The notes under the pieces: model-generated
Seen by the model: only the letters and a program-made list of their open reading frames with translations
Databases searched by the model: none
Told to the model about the DNA's origin: nothing
Assembly: GCA_036496605.1 (NCBI GenBank)
Contig: DASXKV010000067.1
Location: forward strand, 150,333-214,332
DNA: 64,000 nucleotides
From: Gemmatimonadaceae bacterium
GTDB taxonomy: Bacteria; Gemmatimonadota; Gemmatimonadetes; Gemmatimonadales; Gemmatimonadaceae
Direction of reading: 5' to 3'
In this document: in pieces, positions 54,782 through 63,279 of the stretch
Layout: each line of letters begins with the position of its first letter
Position numbering within the stretch: position 1 is the first letter of the stretch
Position numbers and translations under genes: made by a program

Positions 54782-56260
54782 ATGACACGCATACAGATTC
54801 CAATGCGCACAATGCTCGGCGCCGCCGTGCTGGCGATCGTTGTCGGCGCCTGCAGCAACAGCGATCTGAATATCAAGAATCCGAACAGTCCGGACGTCAC
54901 CGGTGCGACGGCCGATCCGACCGCGTTGCAGCTCCTGGCGACGGGCTTGCTCGTCGACCAGCGCGGGCAGCGGTCCGGCTTCATCACCAACGCCGGTGTT
55001 CTTGGCCGAGAGAGTTACACGTTCACGCCGACCGAAGGACGCAACGTTACGCATCCGCTCATCGGCATCGTCGTGAATGGCGTGCAGAAGCTGGATCCCA
55101 CGGGGTTCGCGACGGGACCGTGGGGCGGTGATTACGGCACGCTGCGGGACATTTACAACTTCAAGAACAGCGTGAACAAGCTCGCGACGCTCACCCCCGC
55201 GCAGAAGTCCGCCGCGTTGGGCTTCGCCGAAACACTCGAAGCCTACATGCTGTTCGAGATCGTGCAGACGCATGATACGTTAGGCGGAATCACGGAGGTC
55301 AAGGACGACCCCAAGGCGCTCGCGCCCTTCGTGTCACGCGATTCGATGTATAAGTACATTCTCAACACGCTCGACGATGCGACGGCAAAGCTGGCCGCGG
55401 GCTCCACGGCGTTCCCGTTCACGCTGCCGTCGGGATTCGCCGGCTTCAATGCGCCGGCCACCTTCAAGCAGTTCACCCAGGCGCTCAAGGCGAAAGCGTC
55501 GACTCATTATGCCACGGCCGGCGGTGGTGCGACCGCGTGGCAAGCTGCGCTCACCGCCCTCGGCAATTCGTTCCTGAATTCCGCGGCGACATCGCGTGCC
55601 GCGCTCGATGCCGGCGTCTACGACACGTACGCTCCGTCGCCTGATACGCCCAATCCACTGTCCCAGGCGACGAACACGAATTTGTATGCCCACATGTCGT
55701 TCCAGTCCGACGTGCAACTCAAGGCGGACGGCGTCACACCGGACGATCGATACACGGCCAAAATTCGAACTGGGCTGCAGTCGCGTCAGGGTCCGGTAAC
55801 GTCTGCCGGTCCAACGACCGGATCGTCGACACTCGGCTTCGGCATCTGGCCGACGGTGTCTTCGTCCATTCCCATCATCCGGAACGAGGAGCTGATCCTT
55901 CTTCGTGCCGAAGCGAAGCTGGCGACGGGCGATCCGGCTGGAGCGATCGCTGATCTGAACATCGTGCGTCAAAACTCCGGCGGTCTCCCAGCGTCCACGC
56001 TGACGGCCGCGTCGACCACCGATCAGATTCTGACGGGCATACTGTACGAGAAGCGCTACTCGCTCATGATGGAAGGCGATCGCTGGATCGACTACCGTCG
56101 CTACGGCAAACTGAATCTGCTACCGCTCGACGTCGCGTCGGGTCCGAACAAGAACTTCGTTGCAATCGTGAATCCGATCATTCAGGGGGAGTGTCTCGTG
56201 CGCGTCGGCCTCACCGGCGCTATGCTTGGGCCCAATGGTCTCAACGACTGCGCCCCATAG
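54782..56260 (+). CDS. SusD/RagB-type lipoprotein (pair 3)
   Basis: 492 residues. Lipobox AIVVGAC (Cys24) after a short signal; NIKNPNSPDVT is the usual SusD start of the mature protein. The C-terminal region shows ILYEKRYSLMMEGDRWIDYRRYG (in part EKRYSLMMEGDRWIDYRRYG), typical of the family. Coupled to the SusC-like gene. Mature N-terminus pattern differs from pairs 1 and 2, so the three importers probably bind different ligands. Confidence 0.88.
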   Translation: MTRIQIPMRTMLGAAVLAIVVGACSNSDLNIKNPNSPDVTGATADPTALQLLATGLLVDQRGQRSGFITNAGVLGRESYTFTPTEGRNVTHPLIGIVVNGVQKLDPTGFATGPWGGDYGTLRDIYNFKNSVNKLATLTPAQKSAALGFAETLEAYMLFEIVQTHDTLGGITEVKDDPKALAPFVSRDSMYKYILNTLDDATAKLAAGSTAFPFTLPSGFAGFNAPATFKQFTQALKAKASTHYATAGGGATAWQAALTALGNSFLNSAATSRAALDAGVYDTYAPSPDTPNPLSQATNTNLYAHMSFQSDVQLKADGVTPDDRYTAKIRTGLQSRQGPVTSAGPTTGSSTLGFGIWPTVSSSIPIIRNEELILLRAEAKLATGDPAGAIADLNIVRQNSGGLPASTLTAASTTDQILTGILYEKRYSLMMEGDRWIDYRRYGKLNLLPLDVASGPNKNFVAIVNPIIQGECLVRVGLTGAMLGPNGLNDCAP

Positions 56261-56362
56261 CGGCGGCGCGATCGGCGGTTAGGATATCTGAACGAAGCCG
56301 GAGGCCGAGAAGCACTACGGCCTCCGGTTTCGTCTCGGAGGGAGTCTTCAGTCGAGGATGTG

Positions 56363-57157
56363 ATGATGCGTAGCACCGTTTCTCCGGTCCTGTCACTGGC
56401 ACTCGCGATCGCGCTCGCGGCGTCGCGCCTCGGCGCGCAAGTGATCGTGAGTCCCGTGCAGGGGCAGGGCACCATCGACGGCCTGGTGAGCGACACGAGT
56501 ATGGCGCCGCTCCATGCCGCGTTCGTCTCGATCGTCGGTACACCGATCCGTGTGGGCACGGGGCCTAACGGGAGATTCCGGATTACCAAACTCCGACCGG
56601 GTCAGTATCTGGTGATCGTGAAGCGCGTTGGCTACCGGCCCACGTCTGGTATCGTCGACGTTGCCGCGTTTGATACCGCACGGCTCTCGTACACCCTGGA
56701 GCCGATCGTCACGACGCTGGCGACGGTGACGGTCAGCGAGAAACCATTCTCGATTCGAATGGGCGAATTCCTCGCTCGACGCAAATTGGGCATGGGCGAA
56801 TTCATGACGCAGGAGGAGATCGAAGCGAAAAACACGGTCTACGCCACCGAGCTCTTACGGTCGTTCAAGACGATCAATGTCTCACCAAATCGTTCGAGCG
56901 TGCTCACGGAGTGGTACGCACTCAGCTATCGCGAGGGTGCAAATCCGAGCCTTGGCGCGTGTCCAATGACCGTGTATCTGGATAACGTCGCCCTTCCGAC
57001 GCCATTCAATCTCGACCTGCTGCCGTCACCGAAGGACTTGGGTGCGATCGAGGTGTACTCTGGACCTGCGACAACACCGCCGCAGTTCGCCGGTTTCGAT
57101 CGCGGCTGCGGAGTGATTCTCGTGTGGACGCGAGACGGCAGTCCGTCGAGCCCCTAG
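56363..57157 (+). CDS. Stand-alone carboxypeptidase-regulatory plus plug-domain protein
   Basis: 264 residues with signal peptide (LSLALAIALAASRLGAQ). An N-terminal carboxypeptidase-regulatory-like domain (TIDGLVSDTSMAPLHAAFVS, GRFRITKLRPGQYLVIVKRVGY in parts) is followed by a TonB plug-like region (PMTVYLDNVALPTPF, IEVYSGPATTPPQF) and then stops: no barrel. GTG ATG ATG at 56360-56368 leaves the exact start open; GAGGA at 56354 fits the later ATGs. It may be an accessory of pair 3, a truncated receptor or a free-standing adaptor. Confidence 0.75.
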   Translation: MMRSTVSPVLSLALAIALAASRLGAQVIVSPVQGQGTIDGLVSDTSMAPLHAAFVSIVGTPIRVGTGPNGRFRITKLRPGQYLVIVKRVGYRPTSGIVDVAAFDTARLSYTLEPIVTTLATVTVSEKPFSIRMGEFLARRKLGMGEFMTQEEIEAKNTVYATELLRSFKTINVSPNRSSVLTEWYALSYREGANPSLGACPMTVYLDNVALPTPFNLDLLPSPKDLGAIEVYSGPATTPPQFAGFDRGCGVILVWTRDGSPSSP

Positions 57158-57273
57158 GCGTTCGCCGGCGCCGCCTCGATCCGGTGAAATACGGCGGCGC
57201 CGGCGATGGAAAATGTTGCGGACGCATCGTGATCCAGACACGACGAGATCTTCAGACGCACTGGCGCGTTCGA

Positions 57274-58101
57274 CTACGGCGTAGAACCGGCAGGCTTGGT
57301 CGGGGATCCGGTGACCGGGTTAAATTCGCGATTCCCATTGCAGTAGTTGCGACTGTAGTAGTACCAGTTAGGAACCGGGACGTAGTACGGATCCATTGTC
57401 TGGAAGTAGGCGTTCGGAGCCCACGTCAGCTCCGTGTACTTCTCGGGATACGTCGTCACCTCGACGCCGAACGGATAGTCTGCGACAAAGCACGGTTGCT
57501 TGAACGTTAGGCCGCCGTCAGCTCCCCACGCCGGCCCCTTCGTGAGCACCTGACCACTGACGCCAGTCAGTAGCTTACCCGCCATGTCTTTCACCTCTAC
57601 ATATACAAACACCGTCCGTATGTCCACCGTTAGGGTCGTGCTCAGGTCGGGCGTGTTGTCGCCCTCGGCAGCGAGGCCAAATCCGGCGCCGCAGTAGTTG
57701 TAGAGGCCTGCGCAGGCGCTGTAGTACCAGCGATAGTGTACGGATCCCGCGTTGCCGAGCACCGTCGCATGCCAGATGGCTGGTCCACGACATCCACGGA
57801 TGAACAATGGACCGTCAACCTTCACGGCTATGCTCGTATCCGATGCGGGCGTCGTGCTCTCCGCGTGCGAACCGCCCACGGTGGAGCACAGTGGAATGAG
57901 CGTCGAGTCCACAGTGGGACTACCCGGTCCAGTGCTTCCATCACATCCAGGTTGGCTTGGATCGTCCGAGCACGGCACCTTCAGGAAGGCGCTGCCACTC
58001 TGACGTATCTCTCGACGCGGAGCGGCACCGCGATCGGCGGCGCAGGCAACGATGAGGCCAACGGCGACGGTGAGCGCGAGGACTGTGGCGTGTCGATGCA
58101 T
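57274..58101 (-). CDS. Hypothetical Cys-rich secreted lipoprotein
   Basis: 275 residues. The ATG at 58101 starts a signal with lipobox GLIVAC (Cys19 or so). A Ser/Pro/Gly linker with Cys residues is followed by an immunoglobulin-like beta region (GPAIWHATVLGNAGSVHYRWYYS in parts) and a Tyr-rich C-terminus (DPYYVPVPNWYYYSRNYCNG, 20 residues). Several Cys suggest disulfides. No family recognised. Transcribed toward the plug-domain protein; a palindrome lies about 80-120 bases upstream. Confidence 0.6.
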   Translation of the reverse strand: MHRHATVLALTVAVGLIVACAADRGAAPRREIRQSGSAFLKVPCSDDPSQPGCDGSTGPGSPTVDSTLIPLCSTVGGSHAESTTPASDTSIAVKVDGPLFIRGCRGPAIWHATVLGNAGSVHYRWYYSACAGLYNYCGAGFGLAAEGDNTPDLSTTLTVDIRTVFVYVEVKDMAGKLLTGVSGQVLTKGPAWGADGGLTFKQPCFVADYPFGVEVTTYPEKYTELTWAPNAYFQTMDPYYVPVPNWYYYSRNYCNGNREFNPVTGSPTKPAGSTP

Positions 58102-58177
58102 CGCTCTACCTCCAGGTCTGCACGTCATCCGCCAGCTGACGCGCGTGGGGGATTCACGGAATGAGGGAGCTCACCAC

Positions 58178-58219
58178 TAAAGGGCCAGGATTAGAACGCT
58201 CTAATCTTAGAATCCTTTA
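58178..58219. promoter_or_regulatory. Extended palindrome between ABC transporter and lipoprotein genes
   Basis: TAAAGG (58178-58183) and CCTTTA (58214-58219) flank GATTAGA (58189-58195) and TCTAATC (58200-58206) symmetrically around a 4-base centre, giving a 42-base dyad that is much more A/T-rich than its surroundings. It is upstream of the minus-strand lipoprotein gene and downstream of the minus-strand ABC gene. It could be an operator or a stem-loop. The rest of 58102-58386 shows nothing I can name. Confidence 0.45.
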
Positions 58220-58386
58220 ATGAAGGAGCTGCTGATACGGCGCGGGGCCGCTGCAATGATGGCATCCCGCGCTGGCGGCGCGCGAGCATGCCGCAAGACA
58301 CAGGCCGAAGGCTAACTATTGGCGGCCGTGTGTGACGCGCCGATGACGCTCACTCGTCAGGCGCGCCGTACGTAGGTCACCGCAAC

Positions 58387-60270
58387 TCACCGGTACCCCG
58401 ACGCCTGCATGTCGAACAGCTCGGCGTACAAGCCGCCGCCAGTGACCAACTCCTCGTGCGTCCCCTGCTCCGTGATCGTGCCATTCTGCAGCACGATGAT
58501 TCGATCGGCCATGCGCACCGTCGAAAAACGATGCGAGATGAGAATCGCCATGCGGCCGCCGATCAGCTCCGCAAAGCGGACGAAGACCTCGTACTCGGCG
58601 CGCGCGTCGAGCGCCGCCGTCGGCTCGTCGAGGATGAGTAGCTGCGCATCGCGCATGTACGCGCGCCCGAGCGCCACCTTCTGCCATTCGCCACCCGAGA
58701 GATCGACGCCCTGCTCGAACCGGCGGCCGAGCATCTGCCGATAGCGTGCGGGAAGCCGCGGCAGAAGCGATGCCGCCAGCGACCGCTCGGCGGCGCTCGC
58801 GACCGCCGGATGCGGCTCGATCGTCGCGTCGTCGGCCCGAGGTGCCTGGTCGAGATATTCGCGCGCGCTGTCGATCTCGCCGACGGCAATGTTCTCGTCG
58901 AAGCGCATGTCGTAGCGCACGAAATCCTGAAAGATCACGCCCACTGCCTGTCGAACCGACGCGAGATCGTAGTCGCGAAGATCGCGCCCGTCGAGGAGAA
59001 TGCGCCCTTCCGTTGGATCGTAGAGACGGCTGAGCAGTTTCACGAGCGTCGTCTTGCCGGCACCGTTGAGGCCAACGAAAGCGACGCGCTCGCCAGGCGT
59101 GAGCGTCAAGTTGATGTGCCTAACGGCCCACCGATCGCTTCCGGGATACGAGAACCCGACGTCCTCGAAGACGAATCCCTCACGGACCGGCCTCGGTACC
59201 GGCGGAGCGCCCAGCCGAGCCGTGATCGTCGGCTTCATCTCGAAGAAGGTGAAGAGGTCCTTGAGGTACAACGCTTGCTCGGCAACCGAGCTCACGCCCA
59301 ATAAGAGACTTTGAATCGAGCTGCGTCCGCGTTGGAACGACCCCGCGAGGAAGGTGAGCGTTCCGACGCTGATTGTTCCGAGGACCGCGCGGACGAGCAT
59401 CAGGACGTATGCGGCGTAATATCCCGCCGTGCCGAGCAACGAGAGGAGAGCGCCGATTCCGGCTCTCTTATATGAAAGAATCCTGTTCTCGTCATAGAAC
59501 AGATCCGACAGCTGCCGGTACCGGCCGATGAGCCACGGCGCGAGACCGAAGATCTGTACTTCTTTTGCAGTCTCGACGCTCGCGCCCACGTAGCGCAGGT
59601 AGTCGAGTTGTCGGCGCTCGGGTGTTCGGCGAAAGAGGAGGGAATACTGGAGCGACGCGAAGTGCGCCTCGCCGACGAGGGCCGGCAGGGTCGCGATCAC
59701 GAGAAGGAAGAAGAGCCACACGCTGAACGCGAGGAGCGCGGCGCTGAGCGTCATCATCGTCAAGCCATCCTGCGCGAGGCTCAGCACCTGCGCGAGCAGA
59801 CCGATTCGCCCCGTGGTGTTGCGTCGCGCCCGCTCGAGGTGATCGTAGAATTCGGGATCCTCGAACTGCGCGAGGTCGAGCGTCGCCGCGTGCTCCATTA
59901 GCCGGATACTCATCCGGTTGGTGAAGAGATCACCGAGCAAACCTTCGACGAGCTGGGAAGCGCGGCCGAGCGCGTCGCTACCGACGGCGATGGCGAGCTC
60001 GATGCCGACGAGGAGGGCGAGTCGCCGCCAATTCGGTGCCGCGCCGCGCGCGCGAATCACTTCATCGATAATGAGCTTGCCGATCCAGAGCGTCGCGACG
60101 GGCACGAACGCGCGCACGACGCGGAGCACCGCCGTCGCGAGCGTCAGGAGGCGATCGGTCTGCCAGACCAGGACGAGCAGCGCCGGCACGTACCGCATCG
60201 CGGCGAATCGCTCGCGCCAGGTGAGACGTTCGGGCTTGCCGTTTGTCGTCGGATGTCGTGGAGCAGTCAT
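58387..60270 (-). CDS. ABC transporter, fused permease and ATPase (exporter type)
   Basis: 627 residues: a six-helix exporter membrane domain (about 25-340) and a nucleotide-binding domain. Walker A GLNGAGKTTL (about 410), signature LSGGEWQKVALGRA, Walker B LLILDEPTAALDA and the H-loop ISHRFSTV are all present. As a half-transporter it should work as a homodimer. A stretch in the ATPase between Q-loop and signature is longer than usual (DATIEPHPAVASAAERSL). Substrate unknown; no partner gene adjacent. Divergent from the APC permease. Confidence 0.9.
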   Translation of the reverse strand: MTAPRHPTTNGKPERLTWRERFAAMRYVPALLVLVWQTDRLLTLATAVLRVVRAFVPVATLWIGKLIIDEVIRARGAAPNWRRLALLVGIELAIAVGSDALGRASQLVEGLLGDLFTNRMSIRLMEHAATLDLAQFEDPEFYDHLERARRNTTGRIGLLAQVLSLAQDGLTMMTLSAALLAFSVWLFFLLVIATLPALVGEAHFASLQYSLLFRRTPERRQLDYLRYVGASVETAKEVQIFGLAPWLIGRYRQLSDLFYDENRILSYKRAGIGALLSLLGTAGYYAAYVLMLVRAVLGTISVGTLTFLAGSFQRGRSSIQSLLLGVSSVAEQALYLKDLFTFFEMKPTITARLGAPPVPRPVREGFVFEDVGFSYPGSDRWAVRHINLTLTPGERVAFVGLNGAGKTTLVKLLSRLYDPTEGRILLDGRDLRDYDLASVRQAVGVIFQDFVRYDMRFDENIAVGEIDSAREYLDQAPRADDATIEPHPAVASAAERSLAASLLPRLPARYRQMLGRRFEQGVDLSGGEWQKVALGRAYMRDAQLLILDEPTAALDARAEYEVFVRFAELIGGRMAILISHRFSTVRMADRIIVLQNGTITEQGTHEELVTGGGLYAELFDMQASGYR

Positions 60271-60351
60271 TTGTGGTGTAAGCTACTCCCCGCTCGCGAA
60301 TGGGTAGCTGCTCGAACAGGTAGGCCGGCGCAAGGTGATAGTTTATCGCCC

Positions 60352-61704
60352 ATGCTCAAGCGCACGCTGACGACGCTTCCGCTCGTTTTCATTCTCTACT
60401 TCAGCACCTCCGGCGGCGCGTTCACGACGGAGACGCTGGTGCACGAGGTCGGGCCAGGGCTCGCGCTGCTCATTCTGTTGCTCGTGCCGCTCGTGTACTC
60501 AATCCCGGAGGTACTGATCGTCGGCGAGCTCGCGAGCATGCTGCCGCTCGAGGGTGGTTACTATCGCTGGGTGCAGCGCGCGTTCGGCCAATTCTGGGCA
60601 TACCAGAACGGCTGGCTCACCTGGATGTACTCGCTCGTCGACATGGCGATCTACCCGGTACTGTTCAATCAGTATCTGGCGTACTTCGCTCCATCGTTAG
60701 GCAGAGTGGAACGCTGGATCGTCGCCCTGCTCGTTATCTGGAGCGCGACCGCGATCAATCTCCGTGGCGCGTTCCGAGTCGGCCGCACGTCGGTGATCGC
60801 TGGCCTCTTCGTCATCATCGGGTTTTTCACGCTGGCGCTCGCCGCCCTGCCGCACATGACGCACATCCCGTGGCAGCCGTTCGCGGCACCGGGACAGAAC
60901 GGTCTCGGCGGCCTTGCCGTCGGCCTCTCGATCGCACTCTGGAACTACATTGGCTGGGACAACGCATCCACCGCGCAGGGTGAGGTCCGCGACGCCTCGC
61001 GAACGTATCCACGCGCGCTCGCCTTTGCGCTGCCGCTCGTCGTCGCCAGCTATTTCGTACCGCTGCTGCCCGCGTTAGGCGCAACGGATTGGCGGACGTG
61101 GACCGAAGGCGGCTGGCCGGAAATCGCGCAAAACGCCGGAGGCTCCGTCGGCCACGCGCTCGCCATCTGGATTGCCGTCGCCGGTATGGTCAGCGCGTTG
61201 GCACTGTTCAATGCGCTGCTCCTCAGTTATTCGCGCGTCCCCTTCGCCATCGCCGACGACGGGTATCTTCCGGCGCCCCTCGCGCGAACGGACAACAACG
61301 GCACGCCGCGCAACGCGGTGCTGGTCTCCGCGATCGTCTACTCGGCGTTTGTCCTCATTCCCTTCGGCAGCCTCGTCGTCGCAGATGTTCTCCTGTACTC
61401 GCTCGCCCTTTCGCTCGAGTTCGCGTCGCTCGTCATGCTCCGTCGACGCGAACCCGACTTGCGCGGTGCATTCCGCATTCCCATCGGCGCCAACGCCGTC
61501 ACCGCGCTCGCCGCATTGCCGATGCTCGTGCTGCTGGTCGTGATCTTCCTGTCGTTCCGCGACGGCGAGTACGGCCTCCCCGCGCTCATCGGCACCGCCG
61601 TCGCGATCGTCCTCGGCCCTCTGACTTTCTATGTGTCTGCTCGCTTGCGCGCTGACACATCAGCGCGCGCCAATACCGCTACCTCCCTGGAGCCGCCGCT
61701 TTAG
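60352..61704 (+). CDS. APC superfamily amino acid permease
   Basis: 450 residues, about 12 membrane segments. FILYFSTSGGAFTTETLV and GELASMLPLEGGYYRWVQRA match the APC helix-1 to helix-2/3 region of the yeast-type/LAT-like subgroup; WNYIGWDNASTAQGEV is the helix-6 substrate-gate region. The ATG at 60352 is chosen because hydrophobic sequence starts at once; the open frame upstream overlaps the divergent ABC gene. Two octamers (60695, 61073) give LeuTTA-Gly pairs. Substrate not readable; unlike the permease at 21.7 kb it stands alone. Confidence 0.85.
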   Translation: MLKRTLTTLPLVFILYFSTSGGAFTTETLVHEVGPGLALLILLLVPLVYSIPEVLIVGELASMLPLEGGYYRWVQRAFGQFWAYQNGWLTWMYSLVDMAIYPVLFNQYLAYFAPSLGRVERWIVALLVIWSATAINLRGAFRVGRTSVIAGLFVIIGFFTLALAALPHMTHIPWQPFAAPGQNGLGGLAVGLSIALWNYIGWDNASTAQGEVRDASRTYPRALAFALPLVVASYFVPLLPALGATDWRTWTEGGWPEIAQNAGGSVGHALAIWIAVAGMVSALALFNALLLSYSRVPFAIADDGYLPAPLARTDNNGTPRNAVLVSAIVYSAFVLIPFGSLVVADVLLYSLALSLEFASLVMLRRREPDLRGAFRIPIGANAVTALAALPMLVLLVVIFLSFRDGEYGLPALIGTAVAIVLGPLTFYVSARLRADTSARANTATSLEPPL

Positions 61705-61870
61705 TTCCGGTGTTTTAGATCTGTCCTCCTCACGCTGATCGTCTCACGAGACGGACCCTCCCTGCGCCAATTGTTAGGTTTGGATCTTCCGGGAATTTCG
61801 AGATGATTGCGCTTTGCCAGAGTGGCCGCTGACACCACTGACACGACGCTAACGCTAACACCACTGACGG

Positions 61871-62466
61871 GTGGAGTTGACCCGATTTGGTGGACACCTC
61901 AAATAGTGCTTCGAGGAGGTGTTCATGTCGACAAAAGGAAAGCGCCCGCGGCAGCATACGTCTGAGTTCAAGGTGGAGGTAGTGCGCCTGATGCGAGATC
62001 GGTTGGCCACGGGGGTGAGCTTACAGCGCGTGAGCGAAGAACTTGAACTCGGCCCCGATCTGCTCCGCGTCTGGGCCAAACAGGTCGCGGCGGCGCCTAA
62101 CGGCGCGACGCCGAAGCAGATTTTTCCGGGTCCCGGCCGGCGGCGCGGGTATACGGAAGTGCGGACCGCCGTGCCCGATCTGCGCCCGCTCACCCCCGAG
62201 CAGGAACTCGCGCGCTTGCGCCGCGAGAATGAGCGCCTGCGCCAGGAGCGAGACTTCTTAAAAAAAGCGGCGGCGTTCTTCGCGAAGGAGTCGCGGTGAA
62301 GTACGCCTGCATTGCCCAGCATCACGGGGACCGGGTGCCGCGCGAGCAGCGCTATCCAGTGCGACTCATGTGTCGGGCGCTCGAGGTCTCCCCCTCGGGC
62401 TTCTACGCCGCCCAAACCCGCGCGCCGAGCGCCCGCGTCCAGGAGGATCAGCGACTCCGCCTCGCT
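61871..62466 (+). mobile_element. Truncated IS3-family insertion sequence
   Basis: A left end TGGAGTTGACCCGATTTGGTG (first 20 bases cited: TGGAGTTGACCCGATTTGGT, from 61871) followed by GGACACC is typical of IS3-group terminal repeats. orfA is intact; orfB is lost after about 55 codons, where sequence changes to the TCAG array. No right end is found in the following 1.5 kb. The element is therefore immobile unless helped by another copy. Confidence 0.7.
61925..62299 (+). CDS. IS3-family transposase OrfA
   Basis: 124 residues. N-terminal helix-turn-helix of the IS3/IS911 type (HTSEFKVEVVRLMRDR, VSLQRVSEELELGPDLLRVW) and C-terminal leucine zipper (ELARLRRENERLRQERDFLK). It ends 4 bases into orfB (ATGA-like overlap: GTGA at 62296), the normal arrangement for programmed frameshifting. 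A copy of the dispersed octamer (62095-62102) is inside this gene, which is notable for a mobile gene. Confidence 0.85.
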   Translation: MSTKGKRPRQHTSEFKVEVVRLMRDRLATGVSLQRVSEELELGPDLLRVWAKQVAAAPNGATPKQIFPGPGRRRGYTEVRTAVPDLRPLTPEQELARLRRENERLRQERDFLKKAAAFFAKESR

Positions 62467-62553
62467 CCTTTGTCAGCGGTTTCAGCGCCGTGTCAGTGGC
62501 CTCAGCGGCCTCTCCCGATGCCAGTGCTTCGCACGGTTCCCAGAATTTCCTGA
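62296..62553 (+). pseudogene. Truncated IS3-family transposase OrfB
   Basis: The first about 55 residues (YPVRLMCRALEVSPSGFYAAQ) match the start of IS3 OrfB; the sequence then departs at about 62466 into array DNA, and the DDE catalytic domain is absent. The frame closes at 62553 without family sequence. Confidence 0.8.
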
Positions 62554-63190
62554 AGAACCCAGTACAGTCCCGTCGATCCCCGCCGCGAACTTCGTGGCGG
62601 GACTGCGCGTGAGGACTGTCTCACGAGAGAGACACTCGACCTCCAATTGTAAAATTTCTCTGATCGGCACTTGACACGGTGCCTAACGTCTCCGAGACGA
62701 AAAATCATATGCGGCAAGAGCTCCGCTCACGACGTTCTTTCGCGGTCAGTTCCTGACGCAAGCAACCGCATAGCGAGTTGCCTGAGCACGCGCAACATCA
62801 ACGATCATTAGTAGTTACACAATCTCCGCGATCGCATGCGTAGGGTTAGACTCGCGCTCGGTCGTGAGACGTCGTGACGCCCGCGGAGTGCTCACGCATT
62901 CGACGGCGGTACGCACCGCCCCTTGCGCAAAATGCCTATATATAGGGGGACGAGAGACGCGGTTTTGATCGTGACCGACGCTCCTCGATCACGAACTCGT
63001 TTCCCGAACGCTCACAGTTCGTTCGGCACTTCGATGCGCTTACCGCGAGATGTTCGTTGCGTCGTCTGGCGGCGCGAGTCTCGCGAGCGAGGGCGGCAGA
63101 AATTGCCTCTTGCGTCAATGGCCGGTTTTTGCGTTTAGCCCATGCCCATATAGCGGGAAGAAGCAGCGATGTTCTCGCCACGCGGTCTCG
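62554..63190. other. Non-coding stretch between IS remnant and 21-bp array
   Basis: No convincing gene on either strand; the short open frames have no signal, domain or ribosome site. It holds an octamer GCCTAACG (62681-62688), a GTCTCACGAGAG word (62615-62626) that echoes GTCTCACGAGAC at 61741-61752 on the other side of the IS, and an A/T-rich perfect 12-bp palindrome CCTATATATAGG (62935-62946). Base composition is lower in G+C than neighbouring genes, as in decayed or transferred DNA. Confidence 0.45.
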
Positions 63191-63279
63191 TGCTGATGTC
63201 CCGCCGATCGCGGATTCCCACCTTGTAGACTCGTTGCGCGACCGCCGAGAAGAGTTCGCGTTCGGCGATTCGACGAGCT

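Larger units (their letters stand above)
61820..62512. repeat. Inverted TCAGNGG-type arrays on both sides of the IS remnant
   Basis: Left (61829-61872): GGCCGCTGACACCACTGACAC, then GCTAACGCTAAC and ACCACTGAC. Right (62468-62512): GTCAGCGGTTTCAGCGCC, GTGTCAGTGG, CCTCAGCGGCC. Read on opposite strands both sides repeat a word close to TCAGNGGNN every 9 or so bases and share GTGTCAGTGG and TCAGCGGCC. This has the design of the other inverted intergenic arrays, with the IS3 fragment lying in its centre. Confidence 0.5.
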
